A stretch of 29,995 nucleotides of DNA from an uncultured Clostridia bacterium (lineage in GTDB: Bacteria; Bacillota; Clostridia; Christensenellales; Borkfalkiaceae), in assembly GCA_947088135.1 (NCBI GenBank), contig CAMUFJ010000022.1:1-29995 (forward strand). Direction: 5' to 3'. Positions 23,115 through 29,995 of the stretch are shown here, piece by piece. A model generated the notes under the pieces. It made no database searches, was not told the origin of the DNA, and saw nothing but the letters and a program-made list of their open reading frames with translations. Made by a program: the position numbers and the translations under genes. Numbering within the stretch: the stretch's first letter is position 1; each line of letters starts with the position of its first letter.

Positions 23115-23566
23115 GAAGGACGTGCGCGCTCACGGGGCACAGGGATCTGCCCGATTCGTTCGATCGAAACGCTCTGTACGATAAGTTGGAGGAGCTCGTC
23201 AAGGACGGTTGCGATACCTTTTTATGCGGCATGGCGGTCGGTTTCGATCTGACGGCGCTCGAATGCCTCGTTCACTTAAAGCGGAAATACAAACTGTTTT
23301 TGGAGGCGTGCATTCCGTTCGGCGGACAGGAATCGCGCTATTCCGAGCAAGAAAAAGAGCGCTATCGAGCGCTCATTCAGTGGTGCGATAAAAAGACGGT
23401 GCTCTTCAAAGGCTACCGTAACGGCTGTTTTCTCGTGCGCGACCGCTACATGGTAGACTGCGCCGACTGCGTGTTTGCATATTGCACGCGCGCCACGGGC
23501 GGAACCGCCTACACGATAAATTATGCCCGTGAAAAGGGATTGGAGATTTTCTATTTTCCGGAATAA
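23111..23566 (+). CDS. SLOG-fold DUF1273 (YpsA-like) protein
   Basis: This 151-residue cytoplasmic protein resembles the DUF1273/YpsA family, a Rossmann-like SLOG fold thought to bind nucleotides or related ligands. Visible are the N-terminal TGHRDLPDSFD, the glycine-bearing TFLCGMAVGFDLTALE, IPFGGQESRYSEQEKERYRA, and the C-terminal ADCVFAYCTRATGGTAYTIN where TGGT would shape the ligand pocket. The GTG start at 23111 overlaps the rsmG TGA in GTGA and has GAGAGGAG 9 bases upstream; the longer frame overlapping rsmG is rejected. YpsA in Bacillus affects cell division, but the exact role is not established. A convergent gene follows across a shared terminator region. Confidence 0.88.
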   Translation: MRRTCALTGHRDLPDSFDRNALYDKLEELVKDGCDTFLCGMAVGFDLTALECLVHLKRKYKLFLEACIPFGGQESRYSEQEKERYRALIQWCDKKTVLFKGYRNGCFLVRDRYMVDCADCVFAYCTRATGGTAYTINYAREKGLEIFYFPE

Positions 23567-23570
23567 AAGA

Positions 23571-23609
23571 AAAACCCCGCCTGCGATCCGTTATGGGGAA
23601 CGGGGCGGG
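23571..23609 (-). terminator. terminator between convergent genes
   Basis: CCCGCC (23576-23581) pairs with GGCGGG (23604-23609), with an inner CCGTT/AACGG stem. On the minus strand a T-run follows, so it ends the 23618-24805 gene; the A-run on the plus side gives weaker function for the other direction. Confidence 0.75.
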
Positions 23610-23617
23610 AAAAAATG

Positions 23618-24805
23618 CTAAAAACCGAACAAATCGCCCGATAGAGAGGAAACCGACTGTGTGGAAAGTGACAGGCAACGCTCCGTATCGGCGATTTTTT
23701 TTGTTACGCCGTCTTTCACATAATAAATATGTCTGCCGTTGGTGCAGTACAGCCCGCCGTCCGCGCAAAGCGCAAAATCGCAAATTCCGCTCTTGATCGG
23801 TTCGGCGGTGTTTCCGTTGATTTTTACGAGCTTCCAACTCATGGGGATAAACCCGTATTCTCCGTCCTTGTACTTTTTGTTGCGCTTGAACTCCTTCTCC
23901 GCTTCGATGAGGTTTCCGTCCACAAAGAGTTTGCGAGAATTGCTTTCTCTTCCTTTGGTCGGGTTGTCCCCGCCCGAGGTGAGCGATTTTCCCGTAAACA
24001 GCATCACGAAAGACTGCAAGAACATGGCGATCGCCTGAAACAGCCTTACGGGAAGAAGTAAAATATCCAAGAAAAGATTCCCGCCTTTTTTTTCTTTGGT
24101 AGGGCGTTGAATGCAATAAAGCGTGCCGTCCGCCGATTGCTTGGGTTTAAAATATGAAAGTTTGGGGTCCTGTAAAATTTCACGGATCTCCATACTCCCC
24201 AGGTCGAGCTCGCAAATACAGGAGGGCGCGTAGTTGCCCGTAAATTCGCCGTCCGCGTCCCGTCCCACGCCCGCGCTGTCGAAAAGAAGTGCGTTTTTCA
24301 CGGGGGAGAAAAAGGGATTTGCGTCCCGCGAGTCGCCGTCGGTGAGCGTTTTGAGCTCGCTCGAATTTAAGCCTAAGGTACCGATTTGCGAAGTGATTCC
24401 TCGGAAGGAAGGGGAAACGGTCACGGCGAGCGTGTCGTCGGCGCGGTGCAGGGAAAAAATATTTTCGTCGGAGGAGGACAATACGTGTTCCTCCGGCGCT
24501 TTCTCGTCGTTTACGTTTTTACGGTACACGCCGGAAGAATCGTTCACGCAGAAGGAATAGACGACTTTGTCGCCTTCCCATTCCACGCCGTTGATGCGGG
24601 CGTCTATGCGTTCCTTACGGGTGCGGGACGGGTCGGCGTCCCCGCGGAAGAGCGCGCCTTCGCCCGTATGCTTCCATTCGGTGTTTTTCACGCGGGATTC
24701 GGCGTATTCGCGGTAGCGTTTGATGTACGCGCTCTCAAAAAACGTCGTCTTTTCCCCGTCGAAAACACCTATTTTTTCGCCGTCCGCAAACGCTAATTTT
24801 TCCAT
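23618..24805 (-). CDS. hypothetical protein, propeller-like with a central hydrophobic segment
   Basis: I do not recognise this 395-residue protein. The start at 24805 follows GGGAGG; upstream codons are rejected since they lie in the leader. It opens with MEKLAFADGEKIGVFDGEKT and contains several short repeats of the type NPFFSPVKNALLFDSAG and GTLYCIQRPTKE and GGLYCTNGRHIYYVKDG, the alternating Asp/Gly turns and beta strands expected of a beta-propeller. In the middle (about residues 242-270, LFLDILLLPVRLFQAIAMFLQ and on) is a strongly hydrophobic stretch, so the chain may be membrane-attached or the segment may be buried. There is no signal peptide. It is the only leftward gene right of oriC and has a consensus promoter of its own. 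Confidence 0.8.
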   Translation of the reverse strand: MEKLAFADGEKIGVFDGEKTTFFESAYIKRYREYAESRVKNTEWKHTGEGALFRGDADPSRTRKERIDARINGVEWEGDKVVYSFCVNDSSGVYRKNVNDEKAPEEHVLSSSDENIFSLHRADDTLAVTVSPSFRGITSQIGTLGLNSSELKTLTDGDSRDANPFFSPVKNALLFDSAGVGRDADGEFTGNYAPSCICELDLGSMEIREILQDPKLSYFKPKQSADGTLYCIQRPTKEKKGGNLFLDILLLPVRLFQAIAMFLQSFVMLFTGKSLTSGGDNPTKGRESNSRKLFVDGNLIEAEKEFKRNKKYKDGEYGFIPMSWKLVKINGNTAEPIKSGICDFALCADGGLYCTNGRHIYYVKDGVTKKIADTERCLSLSTQSVSSLSGDLFGF

Positions 24806-24907
24806 AGAAAACCTCCCGACAAATTTCGTTCCGCAAAACACCTCTTGCGGGGCGTGAGACAAACGAACGGAGCGAGCGCAATGCGCGCGCAAACGCTATT
24901 CCGCATT

Positions 24908-24936
24908 ATTATAACATTATAATATTATTCTGTCAA
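24908..24936 (-). promoter_or_regulatory. consensus promoter of the 23618-24805 gene
   Basis: On the minus strand the -35 is TTGACA (24931-24936), the spacer is 17 bases and the -10 is TATAAT (24908-24913), a full consensus. The leader is about 95 bases and GC-rich with possible hairpins. Confidence 0.9.
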
Positions 24937-25053
24937 GACGGTCGGGCATACGGAAAAACTCCTATAACCGCCCGCGTTTCGTCCGTTGTAGACAAAATCC
25001 GCCTTGAAAAACGTGATAAAATTCATTTACCCTTCGGGTACGAGGAGTTTATC

Positions 25054-25971
25054 ATGTCATACGAAAAACGCGTTTGCGTATTAAAACAAATTAAAAAAGG
25101 GTTTACCGCGGACGGCGGAGCGTTGACGGGAGCGGTCTATGCCGAACGGTTAGGCGACGTGCTGACGGTTACGCCGCGCATTGCGGGAATCGCGCCCTTG
25201 AAGGCGGGGCGTTACGCGCTTGCCGTGTGGGCGGGCGGACAAGTCTATTGCGGTGAACTGACGGGAAGCATGAAAATTGAAAACGCGCCGTCGCTCGCGC
25301 GCGGGTTTGCCGCGCTTTTGTGCTTTACGAGAACGGACGCACAGCCCGTCGCCTACGGATACTGCGCGGGCGCACCGCAGGACTATGCCCCGCTCTTGCA
25401 GGCGTTAGAGGAAGCGGAACGCAAAAAACCGCAAAAAAGCAAGTCCGCGGCTCAGAAAACGGAGCCCCAAAGCGCGGAAAAGAAAAAGGAGGATTACGAT
25501 GACGACGCCATCGCGGCAACCAACTATTACAGCATACCCCAAGGCGATGAAAATGAAAGCGCTGGTGTATGCGCGCAAGCGCAAGACGGAGAAGTCGAGG
25601 GCGATTGCGATTCTTGCCAAGATGAACGCGCTGTCCCGCCCCGCCCCGTCCCGCGCGGAACGCTCGCCTATTACGACGAAGTAAAAGAACGGCTCGACGA
25701 AGCGTTTGCAAAATTCCCCCCCGACAAAACGCTGTCGGACATTTTTCCCCATTCGGAATGGGTGAACTCGAACGGCGCTTTGCTCGGTATTGTTTATTCG
25801 GAGGGCCTGCCTCGCTATCTGTGCGTCGCCGCGCCCAAGGAAAGCGCGTCCGAAGAGATGAAGGAGCAAGGGGTGTTCGTCCCGAGTTCGCATTTTTCGG
25901 ACGACGAGGGATATATCGTCGTCTTTCAGTCCGCCGACACGGGGGACTATATCAAACCGCAGGAAGGGTGA
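25054..25971 (+). CDS. hypothetical two-domain protein with acidic linker
   Basis: I do not recognise this 305-residue soluble protein. GAGGAG lies 7 bases before the ATG. Residues 1-115 look like a compact beta-rich domain (FTADGGALTGAVYAERLG, GRYALAVWAGGQVYCGEL). Residues about 125-215 are a charged, disordered linker with KKPQKSKSAAQKTEPQ and EDYDDDAIAATNYYS. The C-terminal part (FPPDKTLSDIFPHSEWVNSN, GLPRYLCVAAP, GYIVVFQSADTG) resembles a recurrent clostridial C-terminal domain that ends in a GYWxxYQxxxTG motif. No signal peptide or membrane helix is visible. The gene stands alone; I could not find a consensus promoter in the 248-base gap before it, where a small TACCC/GGGTA hairpin precedes the ribosome site. 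Confidence 0.82.
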   Translation: MSYEKRVCVLKQIKKGFTADGGALTGAVYAERLGDVLTVTPRIAGIAPLKAGRYALAVWAGGQVYCGELTGSMKIENAPSLARGFAALLCFTRTDAQPVAYGYCAGAPQDYAPLLQALEEAERKKPQKSKSAAQKTEPQSAEKKKEDYDDDAIAATNYYSIPQGDENESAGVCAQAQDGEVEGDCDSCQDERAVPPRPVPRGTLAYYDEVKERLDEAFAKFPPDKTLSDIFPHSEWVNSNGALLGIVYSEGLPRYLCVAAPKESASEEMKEQGVFVPSSHFSDDEGYIVVFQSADTGDYIKPQEG

Positions 25972-26044
25972 AAGTTTTACGGGGAATCTCAGCCCGCAGG
26001 GCGCCGTAAGAAAATAAAATAAAAATATTTTTTCAAACAGGTTG

Positions 26045-26073
26045 TTTACATTGACAGAATTTTGTGGTATAAT
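26045..26073 (+). promoter_or_regulatory. promoter of pckA
   Basis: The -35 is TTTACA (26045-26050), the spacer is 17 bases and the -10 is a consensus TATAAT (26068-26073). A TTGACA at 26051-26056 is too close to the -10 to be used with it. Confidence 0.78.
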
Positions 26074-26074
26074 A

Positions 26075-26109
26075 AAATCGGACGAAAATGGTTCAGATTT
26101 GTCCGATTT
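26075..26109. repeat. inverted repeat at the pckA transcription start
   Basis: AAATCGGAC (26075-26083) and GTCCGATTT (26101-26109) are perfect inverted copies with a 17-base gap. The left arm covers the predicted start point, so the pair may be a repressor site in DNA or a 5' hairpin in the message. Confidence 0.6.
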
Positions 26110-26143
26110 CCAAATTGTACCAAATTCAGGAGGATAAACAACA

Positions 26144-27913
26144 ATGAAAGCATTGACTGAAAACCGCAAAGTGCTTGACTTCGTGGAGGAAAGCGCGAAG
26201 CTCGCCTGCCCCGACGAGATCGTTTGGATCGACGGCAGCGAGAAACAGCTCGCGGCTCTGCGCGAAGAAGCGGTCAAGACGGGCGAGATGATTAAACTCA
26301 ATCAGGAAAAACTCCCCGGCTGCTACTATCACCGTACGGCGGAAAACGACGTTGCCCGCGTGGAAGCGCGCACGTTTATTTGCTGCAAAAACAAAGAGGA
26401 CGCAGGGCCTATCAACTATTGGATGGATCCCGTCGAGGCGTACAGCCTCAGTCGCGAGATCGCGCGCGGAAAAATGAAGGGACGCACGATGTACGTCATT
26501 CCCTATTCGATGGGCGTCGTCGGTTCTCCTTTCTCCAAAATCGGCATCGAGGTAACGGACTCCATTTACGTCGTCCTCAATATGGCGATCATGACCCGCG
26601 TGGGGACGGATTGCTACGACGCGCTCGGAAAAGACGGCGATTTCATCAAGGGCTTCCACTGCAAATGCGACGTCGATCCCGAAAAGCGCTATATCATGCA
26701 CTTCCCCGAAGATAACACCATTATTTCCGTAAACTCCGCTTACGGCGGAAACGTGCTGTTGGGCAAAAAGTGCTTCGCCCTCCGTATCGCTTCCTACCTC
26801 GGTAAGAACGAGGGCTGGATGGCGGAACACATGCTCATCTTGGGCGTCACTTTCCCCGACGGCACCAAAAAATACCTCGCGGCGGCGTTCCCGTCCGCGT
26901 GCGGAAAAACCAACCTCGCCATGCTCATTCCTCCCAAACACTATTTGGAGAAGGGCTATAAAGTAGAATGCGTGGGCGACGACATCGCGTGGATCCGCGT
27001 CGGCGACGACGGCAGACTTTGGGCGGTCAACCCCGAAAACGGATTCTTCGGCGTTGCTCCCGGCACCAACGCCAAGAGCAACCCCAACGCGCTCGCCGCA
27101 ACCCAAAAGAACACCATTTTCACCAACGTCGCCATCGATCCCAAGGACAATACGGTGTGGTGGGAAGGACTTTCCAAACCCGCTCCCGAAAAGCTTATCG
27201 ATTGGCTCGGAAACGATTGGACGCCCGACAGCGGCGTGAAAGCGGCGCACCCCAATTCGAGATTCACTGCTCCCGCAGTTAACTGCCCTTGCCTTTCCCC
27301 CGAATTTAACTCCAAGGAAGGCGTTCCGCTCGACGCGATCGTGTTCGGCGGAAGAAGAGCGACCACGACGCCCCTCGTTTATCAGTCCCGCGATTGGAAC
27401 CACGGCGTGTTCGTCGGCTCGATCATGAGCTCGGAAACGACGGCGGCGGCAACGGGTGCGGTCGGCGTGCTCCGTCACGACCCGATGGCGATGAAGCCGT
27501 TCGCGGGCTATCATATGGCGGATTACTTCCAGCACTGGATCGACATGGGCAAAAAGGTCGCAAAGCCTCCCAAGATCTTCAACGTCAACTGGTTCCGTCA
27601 GGGGAAGGACGGCGAATTCCTGTGGCCGGGCTTCGGCGACAATATGCGCGTCATCGAATGGATCTTCAAGCGCTGCGCGGGCGTTGTCGGCGCGCAGGAA
27701 ACGGCGATCGGCTACGTGCCTTACGCAGACGACATCGATATCGAAGGGCTCGATTATTCCAAGGATACCTTGCAAGAGATCCTCGCCGTCGACAAAAAGC
27801 GTTGGAGCGCGGAAGCGGACGAGATCGCAGGATATTACGAACAGTTCGGCGACAGGCTTCCCAAAGAGCTCAAAGAGAGCCTTACGACCCTCAAAGCCAA
27901 CTGCGACAAATAA
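26144..27913 (+). CDS. pckA: phosphoenolpyruvate carboxykinase, GTP-type
   Basis: This 589-residue cytoplasmic enzyme interconverts oxaloacetate plus GTP with phosphoenolpyruvate, CO2 and GDP. The GTP-class signature AAAFPSACGKTNLAMLIPP carries the P-loop PSACGKTN (250-257), and NYWMDPVEA, GDDIAWIRVGDDG, NPENGFFGVAPGTN and VARVEARTF also match the class. The length is normal for the bacterial GTP form. Most Clostridia and Bacilli use the ATP-type enzyme instead, so the GTP form is informative. In fermenting gut bacteria the reaction often runs toward oxaloacetate for succinate or energy saving; direction cannot be read here. AGGAGG precedes the ATG, and the gene has its own promoter and terminator. 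Confidence 0.97.
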   Translation: MKALTENRKVLDFVEESAKLACPDEIVWIDGSEKQLAALREEAVKTGEMIKLNQEKLPGCYYHRTAENDVARVEARTFICCKNKEDAGPINYWMDPVEAYSLSREIARGKMKGRTMYVIPYSMGVVGSPFSKIGIEVTDSIYVVLNMAIMTRVGTDCYDALGKDGDFIKGFHCKCDVDPEKRYIMHFPEDNTIISVNSAYGGNVLLGKKCFALRIASYLGKNEGWMAEHMLILGVTFPDGTKKYLAAAFPSACGKTNLAMLIPPKHYLEKGYKVECVGDDIAWIRVGDDGRLWAVNPENGFFGVAPGTNAKSNPNALAATQKNTIFTNVAIDPKDNTVWWEGLSKPAPEKLIDWLGNDWTPDSGVKAAHPNSRFTAPAVNCPCLSPEFNSKEGVPLDAIVFGGRRATTTPLVYQSRDWNHGVFVGSIMSSETTAAATGAVGVLRHDPMAMKPFAGYHMADYFQHWIDMGKKVAKPPKIFNVNWFRQGKDGEFLWPGFGDNMRVIEWIFKRCAGVVGAQETAIGYVPYADDIDIEGLDYSKDTLQEILAVDKKRWSAEADEIAGYYEQFGDRLPKELKESLTTLKANCDK

Positions 27914-27920
27914 TCAACCA

Positions 27921-27944
27921 AAACACCGCTTCGGCGGTGTTTTT
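27921..27944 (+). terminator. terminator of pckA
   Basis: A perfect stem (27921-27929 with 27934-27942) closes a TTCG tetraloop and runs into five T. Confidence 0.95.
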
Positions 27945-27947
27945 CTA

Positions 27948-27976
27948 TTGACAAAGACAGTGTCTTCTGATAAAAT
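27948..27976 (+). promoter_or_regulatory. promoter of the DUF4874/DUF4832 gene with an operator-like palindrome
   Basis: The -35 is TTGACA (27948-27953), the spacer is 17 bases and the -10 is TAAAAT (27971-27976). Inside the spacer lies the palindrome AAGACAGTGTCTT (27954-27966), a likely place for a repressor to bind. Confidence 0.82.
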
Positions 27977-27990
27977 AAATATAAACAAAT

Positions 27991-28007
27991 ATTGTTTACC
28001 AAACAAT
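27991..28007. promoter_or_regulatory. second operator-like inverted repeat
   Basis: ATTGTTT (27991-27997) and AAACAAT (28001-28007) are perfect inverted copies around ACC, just after the predicted transcription start and before the ribosome site GGGGGAG. It may be a regulator site. Confidence 0.5.
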
Positions 28008-28025
28008 TGAAAGGGGGAGAACGGG

Positions 28026-29995
28026 ATGAGGAAGTCTTTGCGATCAAACGCAAAAAGAAAGCTGTGGATATTGGTAGCGGCTGCTATCATGCTCTTGGCA
28101 GGGGGGACAAGTTGTTTTATGGCGGGCGGTAAAAAAATACAAACGGCGAAAGCCGCGGCCGACACGGTGGAAAGCGGGCTCGATTACCGGGAAACGACGG
28201 ACGAGATCGTCAACCCCGAGCGGGGATTTTACAAGGCGCTGAGCGCGCGGTTGAAGGAATCGGCAAGCGGCGCGTTTTGGACGACGGCATATTTGAAGTC
28301 CTTGTCGGCGCAGTACGGAATTTTGCACCTGCGGTTCGGGTTGGAGGAATATTCGTCCAACGCGGCGCTTTCTATGACCTCTTCCAACACCGTTGCGTCA
28401 TACGGCGCCGACGGTTCGATCGGCGCGTCGGCGCTCGGCAGTCTGCGGGCGACTCTTGAAAACGTGCGGTTGGCGGGCGGCACGGCAATCGTGCGTTTTT
28501 CCTACAACGTCAACGGTTATCAGGAAAACACGGCGAACGGTATGCGTTACGTGCAAGCAGAACCGAACGGCGGTATGGATATGATAGAACAACACATTGC
28601 TCAATTGGGAGGCGTGCTCAAAGAATTCGGCGACGTGGTTGCGGCTGTGGAAACGGGAATGTTCGGGCCCTGGGGCGAGCAACACTCCACTGCGCTTGCC
28701 GCCGAGGGCAATCGGGAAAACTACTACCGCTTGGGAGAGGCGTGGCTGAAAGCGGCGCCGTCCGGTCGGAGTATCTCCTTCCGTCGCCCGCTGTATTTTA
28801 TGCACTGGGCGTCGCAGAGGTACGGGCTTACGCTGACCGAGGAAACGCTCGGAGAAAGGGCGAAGGAGCTTGCGGAAATCGGCGGAGACGTTTTGCGCGT
28901 CGGTTGCTATAACGACGGCTATCTCGGTTCGTCGAGCGATTTGGGAACTTTCGGGGCTGACAATCGCAGTTCGGTTTCGCAGTGGCTGCATACGCAGGCG
29001 CAAACAACCTTTTACGGCGGTGAAGTGGTCGCCGATGCGAGCGGAAGTGTGATCGGCGCGTACAATTCCGTTGAAAACATTGCCGAGGAAGGGTTCGTAA
29101 CGCATACAAGCTATCTCAATATCGACTGGAACAACAACGTAATCGCAGCCTGGAAGAATACGCCCTATCACGGAAACGACACCGTATACGCGGGACAAAG
29201 CGGGTATACCTATATTGCAAATCGGTTGGGGTATCGGTTGGTGCAACGCGCGTCCGCACTGTCGGCGGGCACAAAGCAGGGCGATATTCTGCACGTGACG
29301 GGGAGGATCGAAAACGTCGGATTCGGCAACGTAATCAACGAAAAGAAAGCGACCGCACTGCTGGTGCATGACGGTAACGGTATGCGGTATACCGCGGAGG
29401 TGGATTTCGACGTGCGCACGATCGGGTCTGGCGAATCCGTCGAATACGATTGGCAGTTCCGTATTCCGAGCGGGGCGCCCGCAGGACGGTATACCGTATA
29501 CTTGCGGTTCGCCGATGCCCTCGAACAGGATCCGGCGGCACGGGGAATACGGTTTGCCAACGTCGGAAACGTGTACGACTACGGAGCGAATCTGTTGGGA
29601 ACGGTTGAGATCGCGGTAAACGAGCAGGCGGGGGAATACCCTTTGTTCGAACAAATCGGGAAAACGCCCTCCGAGCCCGACGTCCCTGAAACGCCGAAAG
29701 CAACCGTTACCTATGCGGGCGGCGCGGAAGCTACGGGAACGGCAGGCGCCTTCGAAGTGTCCGAGGGAACCACGGTGGTTTTAAGCGAAAATCCGTTCAC
29801 CCGTCCTCATTACCGTTTTATCGGTTGGAGCGACGGATTGCAAGTATATCAGGCGGGCGATGAGTATATCGTAAGCGGCGACGTGACCTTTACGGCGCAG
29901 TGGGAAATTGAAAGCTACCGTGTGATGTTTTACGGAGGCGGAGGAACGCTCGTGCGCGGAAACGAGGAACAGACGGTAGCTTACGGCGAAGCCGC
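28026..29995 (+). CDS. secreted DUF4874/DUF4832 glycosidase-like protein with InlB-type repeats (3' end beyond window)
   Basis: The frame is open from the ATG at 28026 to the window end, 656 codons without a stop, so the protein is cut by the edge. GGGGGAG precedes the start. The N-terminus MRKSLRSNAKRKLW plus a hydrophobic core is an export signal, with Cys30 as a possible but imperfect lipid site or a cut after the AKAAA segment. Residues about 55-400 match the DUF4874/DUF4832 pair, a presumed TIM-barrel, with VNPERGFYK (62-70) and GMFGPWGEQHS (211-221); Glu218 is a candidate active-site residue by analogy. A beta-sandwich region follows to about 540. From about 555 on are InlB/Listeria-Bacteroides repeats (YRFIGWSDG, then VTFTAQWEI, then a second repeat begins). 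It is likely a surface polysaccharide-acting or binding protein; substrate unknown. Confidence 0.85.
   Translation, partial: MRKSLRSNAKRKLWILVAAAIMLLAGGTSCFMAGGKKIQTAKAAADTVESGLDYRETTDEIVNPERGFYKALSARLKESASGAFWTTAYLKSLSAQYGILHLRFGLEEYSSNAALSMTSSNTVASYGADGSIGASALGSLRATLENVRLAGGTAIVRFSYNVNGYQENTANGMRYVQAEPNGGMDMIEQHIAQLGGVLKEFGDVVAAVETGMFGPWGEQHSTALAAEGNRENYYRLGEAWLKAAPSGRSISFRRPLYFMHWASQRYGLTLTEETLGERAKELAEIGGDVLRVGCYNDGYLGSSSDLGTFGADNRSSVSQWLHTQAQTTFYGGEVVADASGSVIGAYNSVENIAEEGFVTHTSYLNIDWNNNVIAAWKNTPYHGNDTVYAGQSGYTYIANRLGYRLVQRASALSAGTKQGDILHVTGRIENVGFGNVINEKKATALLVHDGNGMRYTAEVDFDVRTIGSGESVEYDWQFRIPSGAPAGRYTVYLRFADALEQDPAARGIRFANVGNVYDYGANLLGTVEIAVNEQAGEYPLFEQIGKTPSEPDVPETPKATVTYAGGAEATGTAGAFEVSEGTTVVLSENPFTRPHYRFIGWSDGLQVYQAGDEYIVSGDVTFTAQWEIESYRVMFYGGGGTLVRGNEEQTVAYGEA

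Noticed and set aside
26126..27775. 549-codon minus-strand frame opposite pckA
   Set aside because: pckA on the plus strand carries all family motifs; this frame is a composition-driven shadow.
28398..29654. 418-codon minus-strand frame
   Set aside because: It is a shadow of the large plus-strand DUF4874/DUF4832 gene, which has a ribosome site, promoter and recognisable motifs.

Overview
The window looks like the chromosomal replication-origin region of an uncultured, low-GC-Gram-positive (Firmicutes/Clostridia-type) bacterium. The evidence is the Firmicutes origin gene set (rpmH, rnpA, yidD, yidC, jag, parA/soj, parB/spo0J, yyaC, rsmG, dnaN), purine-rich Shine-Dalgarno sites, TTGACA/TATAAT sigma-A promoters, a sporulation-type YyaC protein and many lipoproteins. 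A gut Clostridia lineage that degrades plant polysaccharide, for example a Christensenellales-like one, is my inference and not something the sequence proves.

Layout: 1-599 is AT-rich spacer with two leftward promoters for a gene outside the window. 600-2387 is a lipoprotein of unknown function. 2654-10986 is a leftward operon for arabinan or a similar pentose polymer: a 903-residue binding lipoprotein, two ABC permeases, a secreted GH43 lipoprotein and a cytosolic GH43. It starts from a clear promoter with phased A-tracts and a long leader holding a terminator-like hairpin. 11490-15230 is ftsH-parA-parB, with two parS sites just upstream (15424-15481). 15845-17443 holds cvpA, yyaC and a small hypothetical gene. 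17628-22032 is the leftward cluster dnaN, rpmH, rnpA, yidD, yidC, jag.

The spacer 22033-22424 carries a DnaA-box cluster, an AT-rich segment and a TAATAATAG tandem of DnaA-trio type, and I read it as oriC. Gene orientation flips here: almost everything to the left is on the minus strand and most genes to the right are on the plus strand. No dnaA gene lies beside the origin or elsewhere in the window.

Right of the origin are rsmG and an overlapping SLOG/DUF1273 gene, a leftward hypothetical propeller-like protein, a hypothetical plus-strand gene, GTP-type PEP carboxykinase (pckA), and the 5' part of a large secreted DUF4874/DUF4832 protein with InlB-type repeats that runs off the end. The core theme is replication and segregation (oriC, DnaN, ParABS) next to membrane-protein biogenesis (YidC, YidD, Jag, FtsH). 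The two ends carry carbohydrate-related surface functions. I found no tRNA, rRNA, CRISPR array, transposon or prophage.
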